NCBI GenBank assembly: GCA_017449495.1
Contig: JAFTFO010000033.1
Coordinates: 1 to 64,000, forward strand
Direction: 5' to 3'
DNA: 64,000 nucleotides
From: Prevotella sp.
GTDB taxonomy: Bacteria; Bacteroidota; Bacteroidia; Bacteroidales; Bacteroidaceae
Each line of letters begins with the position of its first letter. The stretch's first letter is position 1. Both the position numbers and the translations under genes were made by a program. Shown here in pieces: positions 15,714 through 23,957 of this stretch. The notes below the pieces were generated by a model. That model searched no databases, was not told the origin of the DNA, and saw only the letters and a list, made by a program, of their open reading frames with translations.

Positions 15714-16562
15714 CTACTCCATATCGTCAGCGTCAGTCACTTTCTTTGACGTAGCCGACTTGCGGATAGAGCGCTTGCGAGGCTTCTTCTCCTCACCTGT
15801 TACCTTATCGATCTTCACACCTGCGAGCTCGGGGTCAATCATGATACGACCACAGTACTCGCAAACGATGATCTTCTTGTGCATCTTGATGTCGAGCTGA
15901 CGCTGGGGCGGAATCTTGTTAAAGCAACCACCACAGGCATCGCGCTGCACATAGACAATGCCCAGACCATTGCGAGCATTCTTACGGATGCGCTTGAATG
16001 AGGTAAGCAGACGGTTCTCGATCTTAGCCTCGAGGTCCTTCACCTTCTCCTTCAGCTTATCCTCCTCGGCACGGGTCTCGGTGATAATCTCCTCCAACTC
16101 ACCCTTCTTCACCTCAAGGTCACTCTGACGCTCGGATATCAGGGTCTCACTATTCTCCAGTTCCTCGCGCTTTTCAGCGATACGGGCGTTAGCCTCGCGA
16201 ATCTTCTTGTTGCAGAGTTCGATTTCCAAGGTCTGGAACTCAATCTCTTTACTCAGCATATCATACTCGCGGTTGTTCTTCACCTCGTTCAGCTGCGCCT
16301 GATAGCGCTCCACACTGGCCTTGGCATCACTGATCTCACCATTCTTCAACGTGATGGCACGCTGGAATTCATCGATCTCGTTCTTGATCTTCTCCACACG
16401 AGTGGTCAGACCTTCAATCTCGTCTTCCAGGTCCTGTACTTCCAGAGGCAGTTCACCTCTCAGTGCGCGCTTCTCATCGATGGACGAGAGAGCCGTCTGA
16501 AGCTGATAAAGGGTCTTCAGTTTCTCTTCTACAGACAAATCTGTCGGGTCTTTCTTTGCCAT
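15714..16562 (-). CDS. Coiled-coil C4 zinc-ribbon protein (DUF164/CdsZ-like)
   Basis: This is a 282-residue protein with an almost continuous coiled coil from about residue 30 to 185. A zinc ribbon follows with CGGC (about 211-214) and CEYC (about 234-237), then a basic C-terminal tail RKRSIRKSATSKK. The family, usually annotated C4-type zinc ribbon domain protein, is conserved in Bacteroidetes and sits beside nif3. Related proteins have been linked to RNA or flagellar/secretion regulation, but the role in Bacteroidetes is not established. It is 61 bases downstream of nif3 and probably co-transcribed. Confidence 0.85.
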   Translation of the reverse strand: MAKKDPTDLSVEEKLKTLYQLQTALSSIDEKRALRGELPLEVQDLEDEIEGLTTRVEKIKNEIDEFQRAITLKNGEISDAKASVERYQAQLNEVKNNREYDMLSKEIEFQTLEIELCNKKIREANARIAEKREELENSETLISERQSDLEVKKGELEEIITETRAEEDKLKEKVKDLEAKIENRLLTSFKRIRKNARNGLGIVYVQRDACGGCFNKIPPQRQLDIKMHKKIIVCEYCGRIMIDPELAGVKIDKVTGEEKKPRKRSIRKSATSKKVTDADDME

Positions 16563-16623
16563 AATCTTAAATGTATAATTTGACTGTTTACTATTTATAA
16601 TTTATTTAACAATTTGCTTCTGT

Positions 16624-17409
16624 CTAAAGATATAGAATGGGATTGGTACATGTCTCTGCGATCACCGTCCTCACCTCAGGGCAAGCCTCACGAATAATCT
16701 CATCAAAGATATCTGCCGTGTACTGCTCACTCTGATAGTGCCCGATGACACAAATCTGTATCTGCTGCTCATAGCCGAAATACTGGTGATAGTGCATCTC
16801 TCCCGTGATGAAAGCGTCGGCCCCTGCCTTCAGGGCCTCGCCGAGCAGGAAGTCCCCTGCCCCGCCACAGACGGCCACCTTGCTAACAGGCCGATGCAGC
16901 AGTTCGTTACACATGGCGCACTCCACGTCAAAAGCCTTCTTCACAGCAATCACGAAGTCATCAGCAGCCATTGCCTCTGGCAGTTCACCGACGATACCAC
17001 TCCCCGACTCCACGCCATCTACGGTCTTCGGAGCTAAGAACTTGACACCTTGAAGTCCCAGTTTCCGGGCGATGCGGAAGTTCACGCCCCCCCGGGCATT
17101 ATCCATATTGGTATGCATGGAGATGACGCAGATGCCATTGCAGATCGTTTTCATCACCGTCCGCTGCACATCCGTCAGGTCGCTGATCTGCTTCAGTCCG
17201 CGGAACAGCAACGGATGATGGCTGACAATCAGGTTGCAGCCCTTCTGTATGGCCTCGTCAACGATCTTTTCCGTGACGTCCAGACACAATAATGCCCCTG
17301 AAACCTCCGTCTCTGTCAATCCTACCTGCAGGCCAGCATTGTCCCAGCTCTCCTGAAGGGGCAGAGGCGCGAAACGTTCAAGGGCGCTCAGCACTTCTTT
17401 TATTTTCAC
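16624..17409 (-). CDS. Nif3-like dinuclear metal-centre protein (GTP cyclohydrolase I type 2 family)
   Basis: This 261-residue member of the DUF34/Nif3 family has the metal ligand motifs near the N-terminus (NLIVSHHPLLFRG and SMHTNMDNARGG) and C-terminus (DAFITGEMHYHQYF, CVIGHYQSE). It lacks the central PII-like insert found in longer (~370) homologues, as in E. coli YbgI. Its function is unsettled: metal chaperone, or damage control of metabolites. It heads a two-gene unit with the zinc-ribbon gene. TACCTTTG is at 17414-17421, immediately before the start. Confidence 0.9.
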   Translation of the reverse strand: MKIKEVLSALERFAPLPLQESWDNAGLQVGLTETEVSGALLCLDVTEKIVDEAIQKGCNLIVSHHPLLFRGLKQISDLTDVQRTVMKTICNGICVISMHTNMDNARGGVNFRIARKLGLQGVKFLAPKTVDGVESGSGIVGELPEAMAADDFVIAVKKAFDVECAMCNELLHRPVSKVAVCGGAGDFLLGEALKAGADAFITGEMHYHQYFGYEQQIQICVIGHYQSEQYTADIFDEIIREACPEVRTVIAETCTNPILYL

Positions 17410-17430
17410 GCTGCAAAGGTACGAATAAAA

Positions 17431-17458
17431 AGTGAAGAGTGAAGAGTGAAGAGTGAAG
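17431..17458 (+). repeat. Four tandem AGTGAAG units
   Basis: Exact 7-bp units repeated four times directly upstream of the nif3 promoter and beyond the end of the nuclease gene. It is a slippage-prone microsatellite of no evident function. Confidence 0.85.
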
Positions 17459-17490
17459 AATTTGCTTCCGCTTTGGCTTTTTTAACGCTT

Positions 17491-18366
17491 TCACCACTCC
17501 AAGAGGTTGGCTTTGGCCTCAATCCTATTCTCCACATCGTCTTCCAGTGCCGGGAAGAAGTCGATACCCGTCAGCGCCTCGATCTCATCAACAGACCTGA
17601 GGGCCTCATCCATCGTCTGCTTCTTGCCTTCATTTCGGTAGATGAAGCCAATGGCCTTCGGCGTTCCCTTCCGACAGAGCACCACCTTAAAAAAAGCTTG
17701 TGGAATCCTGACCCTGTTACGGCCAATGGTCGTCTGCCGGCCAGAATCGTCGTCCTGATAGATAGGCCCACAGACAATATCCACAGCCCCATATTTGCGT
17801 GCCCACTGACGGCAAAGGATCTCCAAATCGTTCCATTCGTATTTGTTCAGACCGTGGTTCTGCGGACAGACATTCGTAAAGAGGAACGACTGGGCCATCG
17901 CCTCCCGATCCCACTTATTGTCACCCGCCGGACACATGTGTCCCCTATCGAAGCGCGAGTTGTAATAGTCATTGTCCGTCGCCCGAGGCCGCTTCACGTT
18001 CTCATCCTCCGTAAACACCTCCTCGTCACGCTGGGCCGAACCATAGGTATGATCCTTCGTCAGATGCCAAGCCACCCAGTTTGGATTCTTAGTGCCACTA
18101 TTGTACGACGTTGTATAGCCTTTCCTGTACAATATCTGCTCTGGACGGTCCTTCAGCGGTGCCGGCATCTCGTACATCCTCACCACCTTGGCCTTCTGTC
18201 CCTGACTTTCGGTCCTTTGCAATGGGTTCTCAGCCTCCACAGCCTCTGCACCCGTTGCCATAAACTCTGCCTGGGCAGCCTGCCCCCCACTCCGTCCGTC
18301 CTTGCACGACAGCACCGCCGTCGCCAAGACGATCATTCCTATCAGGTTCCTATAGATTTTCATCAT
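17491..18366 (-). CDS. DNA/RNA non-specific endonuclease, exported lipoprotein
   Basis: This 291-residue beta-beta-alpha-metal nuclease carries the catalytic motif DRGHMCPAGD (His acts as general base), followed by the Asn-containing segment FTNVCPQNHGLN and an E at KYEWNDLE, as in Serratia-type nucleases. A signal peptide ends in a possible lipobox VLSC, so it is probably anchored in the envelope and degrades extracellular or periplasmic nucleic acid for nutrition. It lies 14 bases after the CMD-cupin gene and is probably co-transcribed with it. Confidence 0.9.
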   Translation of the reverse strand: MMKIYRNLIGMIVLATAVLSCKDGRSGGQAAQAEFMATGAEAVEAENPLQRTESQGQKAKVVRMYEMPAPLKDRPEQILYRKGYTTSYNSGTKNPNWVAWHLTKDHTYGSAQRDEEVFTEDENVKRPRATDNDYYNSRFDRGHMCPAGDNKWDREAMAQSFLFTNVCPQNHGLNKYEWNDLEILCRQWARKYGAVDIVCGPIYQDDDSGRQTTIGRNRVRIPQAFFKVVLCRKGTPKAIGFIYRNEGKKQTMDEALRSVDEIEALTGIDFFPALEDDVENRIEAKANLLEW

Positions 18367-18380
18367 GTGCTGCCAAGATA

Positions 18381-19409
18381 CTATTTGGGAAGTTTATTGT
18401 ATGCTTCGTCAGTCACTGGTTCGAGCCATTCGTTGCTGTTGCCGGGCTGCACATTGGCGTGGTAGGTCAGGTGCTGCATCCAACTGTCTGCGGCAGCACC
18501 ATGCCAGTGTTTTACGCCCTCAGGCACGGCGATGGTCACGCCGGGCTTCAGTTCCACAGGCTCCTTGCCCCACTCCTGATACCAGCCGCGGCCAGCGACA
18601 CAGATGAGCACCTGCACGGCTCCATGATGAATGTGCCAGTTATTGCGGCAGCCAGGCTCGAAGGTCACGTTGCAGAGCCCCGTCTTATCGAGCACGGCCA
18701 GATAACTGTTGCCGATGAAATACTGGGCAAAAGCTGTATTGGGTTCGCCTTTGGGCCAGACGCTACTGAGGGTATAGCCCTCTTGACAGAGCCATGCGCA
18801 GAGTTCATCGACCGTTTCCTGACTGTTACCCATGTTCACGGCTCCCCGCTTGTGGGCTGCCAACTGCGGGGCCACCTTACCGAGGCCGCTCAATGCAGCC
18901 ACCGTCACAATTTCGCGGTCTGCCGCCGTGAGCTGGTCGCCAGCGAAGATGTCGCCGAAGAGGTGAGCCTTCAGGTAGTAGTCGTCCTGCGGACAGAAGT
19001 CGTAATTAAATGGACGACCAGACACCTGTGTCTGGTTCTTCACACCCAGTTCGTAGGCAGCCTTGGCGTCGTCCCATTCCTTAGGACGTTTCCAGGGCTT
19101 GCCCTCCTGCCAGTTCTCCTGTTTATTGGCCAGTACTTTACCGAGCACACCCAACGCATTCAGCGAGCGTGGGAATCCCGTGTAGGCATAGAGCTGCGAG
19201 AAAGCCTCCTTCAGTTCGTTGACGGTTACTCCGTTGTCGAGTGCCGTCTTTACGGCAGGCTCCAACCGTTCCAAATCTCCCTGTGCCATCAGGCAGGCAC
19301 ATGCTGCCAATCCCTTCTGTCTTTCGGTCAACGTCTGACCATTCATTGTTGCCATCGTCATGATTGCTATTACAAATACTATTACTTTTTTCAAATACTT
19401 ACTCATCAT
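18381..19409 (-). CDS. Carboxymuconolactone decarboxylase-like/cupin fusion, exported
   Basis: This 342-residue protein has an N-terminal signal peptide (IAIMTMATMNGQ), two CMD/AhpD-like alpha-helical domains (about 30-90 and 150-205) and a C-terminal cupin (about 245-330) with the metal-ligand pattern WHIHHGAVQ and VKHWHG. The second CMD has no CxxC pair. Similar fusions are annotated as gamma-carboxymuconolactone decarboxylase-like and often form redox or detoxification units; the substrate is not known. I start at the ATG at 19409 (the next ATG at 19406 is equally good) because the longer frame would put charged residues before the signal peptide. TATCTTTG lies at 19505-19512. Confidence 0.8.
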   Translation of the reverse strand: MMSKYLKKVIVFVIAIMTMATMNGQTLTERQKGLAACACLMAQGDLERLEPAVKTALDNGVTVNELKEAFSQLYAYTGFPRSLNALGVLGKVLANKQENWQEGKPWKRPKEWDDAKAAYELGVKNQTQVSGRPFNYDFCPQDDYYLKAHLFGDIFAGDQLTAADREIVTVAALSGLGKVAPQLAAHKRGAVNMGNSQETVDELCAWLCQEGYTLSSVWPKGEPNTAFAQYFIGNSYLAVLDKTGLCNVTFEPGCRNNWHIHHGAVQVLICVAGRGWYQEWGKEPVELKPGVTIAVPEGVKHWHGAAADSWMQHLTYHANVQPGNSNEWLEPVTDEAYNKLPK

Positions 19410-19504
19410 TATTCTTGTTTTGATTACTATCTCGATGAACTCAGGCATGACGTAGATGACGTCTGTCTGACTCCTCCATTGTCGCTAACTCATGTTTTCT
19501 GCGA

Positions 19505-19512
19505 CAAAGATA
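19505..19512 (-). promoter_or_regulatory. -7 box of the CMD-cupin/nuclease unit
   Basis: Minus strand TATCTTTG, 96 bases before the start at 19409, leaving a fairly long leader. Confidence 0.5.
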
Positions 19513-19617
19513 ATAAAAATAGTTGATACTATGTGTAATTATTCACATTCTTTCAGTATTTCATAGAGTTCGTCAGCCGTCAACTGCTTGCAGCAGCCTG
19601 GTGTGATGATGGTCGAG

Positions 19618-19732
19618 TCGAATGGCACGACGGGTGGCATCGTCTTTTACGACCTATCGCCTGATTATTATAAGAGCGTCAGCCGCACCAAGGGATCAGC
19701 CTTCTTCATTCAAGAGATACCTCCCCGCTGAC
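19618..19732 (+). pseudogene. Possible 3' fragment of an unidentified gene
   Basis: The plus strand reads protein-like for about 37 codons (SNGTTGGIVFYDLSPDYY...FFIQEIPPR) and ends in TGA at 19730-19732. There is no start codon and no family I recognise. Just left of it, the minus strand of ~19550-19620 reads ..QLTADELYEILKECE and stops, a second fragment. Both suggest decayed genes in the 19.5-20.1 kb gap. Confidence 0.3.
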
Positions 19733-19910
19733 CAAAACAAGTTGTTTTGGTATCAAAGAGATAGCCTAAACGAACCTAAAAGACCATCTTAACGACACCA
19801 AAACAACTTGTTTTGGTAGCAGTGTAGGTAGTGTAGTTTCGGAAAACAACTACACTAAACTTAATAATCTGTATATGAGAAAGTTATAAAGAATAGTGTA
19901 GTTTTATTAA
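19731..19910. repeat. Palindromic intergenic element, copy E1
   Basis: Two 21-base near-palindromes built on CCAAAACAA/TTGTTTTGG start 66 bases apart (19731 and 19797) and are exact inverted copies of each other. Between them is a CTAAAAGA..ATCTTAACG core. To the right, AGTGTAGTT (19830) pairs with AACTACACT (19848) and recurs at 19895. Copy E2 at 36217-36393 has the same order and the same 66-base spacing. Confidence 0.8.
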
Positions 19911-20077
19911 ATACTTATCAAAATGAAATAGCAGTGCATATTAGAATCCAATCTTTGTGAGCATCATCGCCGTTTTCGACGGCAAAGTTACGAAGATTCC
20001 GTCTATGCATTATAATACAAATTGCTGAGATTCGTTCACTTTTTGCTGAAAAAGCACTATAATTCAAAATAAAGTTG

Positions 20078-20085
20078 TAAATTTG
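20078..20085 (+). promoter_or_regulatory. -7 box of the second MNT/HEPN module
   Basis: TAAATTTG followed by CAGCAG, 27 bases before the ATG at 20112. Confidence 0.65.
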
Positions 20086-20111
20086 CAGCAGAATTCTACA
20101 TCGACGCAATT

Positions 20112-20408
20112 ATGAGTACTAAAGCAATGCAAGAGACGATTGCCGAATACTTCAAGACGCAGCCCGTCCTGAAGGCATGGCTCTTCGGCTCCTTCGCCCG
20201 TGGCGAGGATACACCGCTGAGCGACGTCGACATTATCGTTCTGCTTGACAATTCAAAGCCCGTTGGCCTGAGGTTCTTCGGCATGTGGAACGACCTTGAA
20301 CAGTTGCTCGACCGCAAGGTGGACTTAGTGACAGAGGGGTCGCTGGCGGACTTCGCCCGCGAAAGTGTGGAACGCGATAAAATCCTAATCTATGAGAGAG
20401 CAGCCTAA
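20112..20408 (+). CDS. MNT-type nucleotidyltransferase (MntA-like antitoxin)
   Basis: This 98-residue minimal nucleotidyltransferase has the motif WLFGSFARGEDTPLSDVDIIVLL (GSxxxG plus DxD), with the third Asp in RKVDLVTEG. In characterised MntA-HepT pairs this enzyme AMPylates the HEPN toxin. The toxin gene follows with a 17-base overlap (start 20392) but carries a frameshift. Sequence and size are typical of active enzymes. Confidence 0.88.
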   Translation: MSTKAMQETIAEYFKTQPVLKAWLFGSFARGEDTPLSDVDIIVLLDNSKPVGLRFFGMWNDLEQLLDRKVDLVTEGSLADFARESVERDKILIYERAA

Positions 20409-20891
20409 AGACCGCAACCGGCTCCAGCACATATTGGAGGCTATCGATGTCATTCTGGGGCGCTGCAAGGGAATGAAGCGCGAGGACTTGACTGCCGACA
20501 AGGTGCTTTTTGGTGGCATTGTTTACCCACTATGATTATCGGCGAGGCCGCCTACAATCTCACCAAGGCTTTCTGCAAGGCTCATCCCGATACACCGTGG
20601 CTTCAGATAGCCAAGATGCGCCATAATCTTGCCCATGGCTATTATCAGGTGGATCCCGACATTGTTTGGTCGGTCATTCAAGACGACATGCCACTTCTCC
20701 GCGAACAAGTTGCACGCTATCTGACCGACACCGACTGGGAGGAATGGGAGAAAAACGAGGTCGTAATCAAAGAAACGGCCACTCACAAGAGTCTCGTACA
20801 GACCGCAAGCCGAATGAAAAGTGACGGAATGACAACTAAGCAGATATCTAGATACACAGGTTTAACCGCCGAGGAAATCGAGAGGTTATAA
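20392..20891 (+). pseudogene. HepT-like HEPN toxin, single frameshift
   Basis: The reading frame from the ATG at 20392 (MREQPKDRNRLQHILEAI...DKVLFGGIVY) hits a TGA at 20533-20535. The protein continues in another frame from about 20529 (TMIIGEAAYNLTKAF...) to a stop at 20891. The downstream part holds the HEPN ribonuclease motif RHNLAHGYY. The whole can be restored by one inserted base near TACCCACTATG, consistent with a one-base deletion or a sequencing error. Beyond the HEPN domain, residues TASRMKSDGMTTKQISRYTGLTAEEIERL form an HTH-like C-terminal extension. The toxin is presumably inactive as read. Confidence 0.8.
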
Positions 20892-21011
20892 TATATATTA
20901 ATATAGACTGATTTTCGCCAAAATAAGACTCCCAAGATGATATAAGTTGATGCTCGCGTTTAGGCGATTTCCGACTTTTGGCGTTTAATCAAGTAGAAAC
21001 AATAACATTAA

Positions 21012-22232
21012 ATGATAACGCAAATGAAAACAATGAGAATTTGGAGAATCATGTTTATGACGCTTGCTGTCTTTACTACGGTAGTTGCACAAGCCCAACT
21101 GTTCCGTCCCCTCGGTCTTGGCTTCAACGGAGGTGAGCGGCAGGGCATTTTCTCTCAGCCCAGAATGCACATTGAGGGCGACAGACTCTACGCTTGCACC
21201 AATCAGGGGCTTTATGCTAAAGAGTTGTCGAATGACAATAGCGCGTGGCAACTTGTGGGCTTCAAGGGCATACCGCTACAGGACTATGCCCGAAGAGGCA
21301 GCGACATTCTGGCCTTACGCTACAACGAGGGCGGCGGTTTCCTGCTCCTCTCGAACGACGGCGGGCAGACATACGAGGACGTAACGCCCGAAATCTTCCG
21401 AGGGGAAAAATATGAGCGCCTATCCAACCTCGTCCAGCACCCAAGAGACCCTAACACGCTATTGGTCTCTTCTATCTATTGGGGCTTGCTGCTCTCTACG
21501 GATTTTGGTAAGACGTGGGAGAACATATCTGAGTTCGTTTATGGGAACGAAGTCGCATCTTTTATCGGGTTTCATCCTTCACGTCCGAATATCATCTACA
21601 ATAGTGGAGAAGGTGGATTCTTTGAAGGCCATATCAACATCAGTTACGATGGCGGCCAGACGTGGAACGACCACGGCAATTCGCTCGGCTTCCCCGGCGA
21701 CAACTGCGTACACCAGCCGACATTCCATCCCACCAACCCCGACCGTTGGCTGGCAGGGGGCGAAGGGTGTGTGTTCCTTTCAGATGATAACGGCCAGACA
21801 TGGAATAGCCAGAATTATTGGGACGACGAAACACGCAGCGCCTACTGGTTCTTCTCTGCTTTCGACAATGAGCATCCCGACACGGTGTATCTGGCAGGCT
21901 GCCTGGGGCGAAATGGGCAGAAGAAAGCTTGCATTAAACTGATGTGCTCTACTGACGGCGGGCGCTCATGGCATCCGTCGCAAGTAATGACATCCGACAG
22001 AGAGTTCGATAGGGTAAACGACCTGCGACAATACGGCGACCGTCTGCTCATTTACGCCGAATCAGATGTCTATGAGGTTCCCAAGGCCGAACTTGTTGCC
22101 CAAAGCACCACAGCCATCCATAACGTTGTATCTGACACATCTAACTCGCCGACCTACGACCTCCAAGGCCGAAAAGTTGTTGAGCCACAGCATGGAATCT
22201 ACATCAAGAACGGACGGAAAATCTTGAAATGA
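21012..22232 (+). CDS. Secreted BNR/Asp-box repeat protein with C-terminal GRK/GIYI tail
   Basis: This 406-residue exported protein has a signal peptide (residues ~8-27). The body contains at least four Asp-box (BNR) turns with S-x-D-x-G-x-T-W/Y: SNDGGQTY, STDFGKTW, SYDGGQTW, SDDNGQTW and STDGGRSW. This indicates a sortilin/exo-alpha-sialidase-like beta propeller; the arginine triad of sialidases is not obvious, so I do not call it a sialidase. It ends with YDLQGRKV...HGIYIKNGRKILK, the same tail type as the protein at 1333-2226. The start may be internal (ATG 21024). No clear promoter box is visible upstream. Confidence 0.82.
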   Translation: MITQMKTMRIWRIMFMTLAVFTTVVAQAQLFRPLGLGFNGGERQGIFSQPRMHIEGDRLYACTNQGLYAKELSNDNSAWQLVGFKGIPLQDYARRGSDILALRYNEGGGFLLLSNDGGQTYEDVTPEIFRGEKYERLSNLVQHPRDPNTLLVSSIYWGLLLSTDFGKTWENISEFVYGNEVASFIGFHPSRPNIIYNSGEGGFFEGHINISYDGGQTWNDHGNSLGFPGDNCVHQPTFHPTNPDRWLAGGEGCVFLSDDNGQTWNSQNYWDDETRSAYWFFSAFDNEHPDTVYLAGCLGRNGQKKACIKLMCSTDGGRSWHPSQVMTSDREFDRVNDLRQYGDRLLIYAESDVYEVPKAELVAQSTTAIHNVVSDTSNSPTYDLQGRKVVEPQHGIYIKNGRKILK

Positions 22233-22348
22233 ATATTAGTGTTGAACAAGAAAATCGTTATTCCAGTCACCCAGCGAGACATTCTCGTTACGATAGCGGG
22301 CCTGGGGGTTGCGTTCGCCTGGTGCTCCTGGGAATCGCGACTGGAGTG

Positions 22349-23158
22349 TCAGGGCTTTTTGGGGTCAAGCATTTTCTTGATATGCGTTTCGAGAATGTGA
22401 TAGCCAGGCTCTATCATGCCACCGTGTCCATGACCGTCTATTTCGTAGAGATAGGTCTGCTGATGGCCAACCAGTTTCATCATTCTTGCCAGATACTGAT
22501 TCTCGTCGTAACGCCCGAATAGTTCAAGTTCCCTGTCTCCGCAAATCAGCACAAACGGCGGACAATCAGGACGTACCCAGTAGAGCGGCGCATACTCGTC
22601 GATGGTGGGCTGTAGGGGTGGGATGCCCTGCATCTTGCGAACGTTATAGTGGGTGATGGCCTGGCCGCTGAATGGCGCATAGAGCCAGACGGCGTCGGCG
22701 TCAATATCGTACGTCTTGAGCCATGCCTTGTTCAAGCAGAGCATCATCGAGATATAGCCACCTGCCGAATGGCCAGTCACCACAATCTTCTTGGGGTCAC
22801 CACCATACTTGTCGATATGCCTGAACACCCATGCGACGGCTTCGGCAGCATCGTCGAGTGTTTCCCTGACGGTCACCTTCGGCAGCAGTCGGTAGTTCAC
22901 ACCCACCAGCACCATGCCTTTCTCCTTCAGTTTCCAAGGGATTTCTTTTTCGCCCTGTTCGAGTCCGCCGCCATGGAACCAAACCACGACAGGAACATCA
23001 TTGGCACCTTCCGGATAGTACACATCCAGTTTGAGCCGTTCTTTTGAATAGGCATCGGTCTTAGTAGTGTAACTGATGTCATTCTCCTGCTTGTAACTCT
23101 GCGCCCATATTCCCAAGGTCATGAGCAGGGAGAGGGTCGTCATTGCAATTCTTTTCAT
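22349..23158 (-). CDS. Exported alpha/beta-hydrolase (esterase, BD-FAE/HSL-like)
   Basis: This 269-residue serine hydrolase has a signal peptide. The oxyanion motif is WFHGGGLEQGE (residues ~59-69), and the nucleophile elbow is GHSAGGYIS (Ser about 130). An Asp in CGDRELELF and a His in DGHGHGG complete the likely triad. HGGG plus GHSAGG places it with acyl-glycerol and carbohydrate esterase-like families used on plant-polymer or short-chain esters. It converges with the BNR gene, with about 115 bases between. The true substrate cannot be read from the sequence. Confidence 0.88.
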   Translation of the reverse strand: MKRIAMTTLSLLMTLGIWAQSYKQENDISYTTKTDAYSKERLKLDVYYPEGANDVPVVVWFHGGGLEQGEKEIPWKLKEKGMVLVGVNYRLLPKVTVRETLDDAAEAVAWVFRHIDKYGGDPKKIVVTGHSAGGYISMMLCLNKAWLKTYDIDADAVWLYAPFSGQAITHYNVRKMQGIPPLQPTIDEYAPLYWVRPDCPPFVLICGDRELELFGRYDENQYLARMMKLVGHQQTYLYEIDGHGHGGMIEPGYHILETHIKKMLDPKKP

Positions 23159-23203
23159 ATAATGGTCTTTATCAGTCGTTTTTAATACAAAATAGTCGAA
23201 AGG

Positions 23204-23944
23204 TCAGGCTTTGTATAAATCAGTGATGAAAAGTGTGACGACGAGGGAAAGGATGGAGGCGGCAACGGCACCTACGGTCATGTGGAGCATGAGGACGAAA
23301 GCATTGATGGGTGAGAAGCCACCGAGAAGGATGCCGATTAACAGGAGGGGCATCGAAGTGAGACCCAGCACGGAGAGGTTCGCCGTGGTAGGCGAGATGA
23401 CGGCGAGCAGGCTGCGACGCATGAAAGGTAGCAGGGCTTTCAAATGAGACAAACCGTTGCCACGCAGAAACTCATACTGTTGCTCGTCGGCCTGTAGGGC
23501 GGTGACATAGGTATTCAACCCACGAATCATCATGGTAGTGCTGTGTCCCAGCAAGAGAGCCGTCACTGGCACAAACCAACGGGCATCGAAAGCTCTGACA
23601 GGTAGCACGACCGCCAACAGCCACAGGCCCACCAGCAATGTGCCGAGGAAAAGACCTGTAACAACAGGAATCATCAGCTTATGATCTGACTGACGGCAGC
23701 GCTTCAGCACGATCCAACCCGAAAGGGTAGCCATCACCAAGAGCCATGCCAAGAGGAGCCACGGGCTGTTGACCTTAATCAGAGCCCACACCACAAGGCA
23801 AAGCACCAGCAACTGGACCACAGCGCGAGTCACAGCCACGCTAAACGAACGGAGCGACTGGCGATCCAACAGATAAAGTGCTCCAGCGGGAATCGCCAGC
23901 AAGAGCAGTCCCAAAACGGTATGTAGTATCATCGAACTATTCAT
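23204..23944 (-). CDS. FetB/UPF0014-type ABC transporter permease
   Basis: This is a 246-residue integral membrane protein with about seven hydrophobic segments. It has the family pattern GLLLLAIPAGALYLL, then GHSTTMMIRGLNTYVTALQADEQQYEFLRGNG (the coupling helix). UPF0014 proteins include E. coli FetB, proposed to export iron under oxidative stress. It follows the ATPase gene by 13 bases and is clearly paired with it. Confidence 0.85.
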   Translation of the reverse strand: MNSSMILHTVLGLLLLAIPAGALYLLDRQSLRSFSVAVTRAVVQLLVLCLVVWALIKVNSPWLLLAWLLVMATLSGWIVLKRCRQSDHKLMIPVVTGLFLGTLLVGLWLLAVVLPVRAFDARWFVPVTALLLGHSTTMMIRGLNTYVTALQADEQQYEFLRGNGLSHLKALLPFMRRSLLAVISPTTANLSVLGLTSMPLLLIGILLGGFSPINAFVLMLHMTVGAVAASILSLVVTLFITDLYKA

Positions 23945-23957
23945 AATCAGTAAACTT

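Noticed and set aside
20392..20891. Programmed ribosomal frameshift in the HEPN gene
   Set aside because: No X-XXY-YYZ slippery heptamer precedes the stop in the correct phase; a one-base deletion explains the break more simply.
22229..22522. Small plus-strand frame after the BNR gene
   Set aside because: It runs antisense into the esterase gene and has no promoter or recognisable protein pattern.
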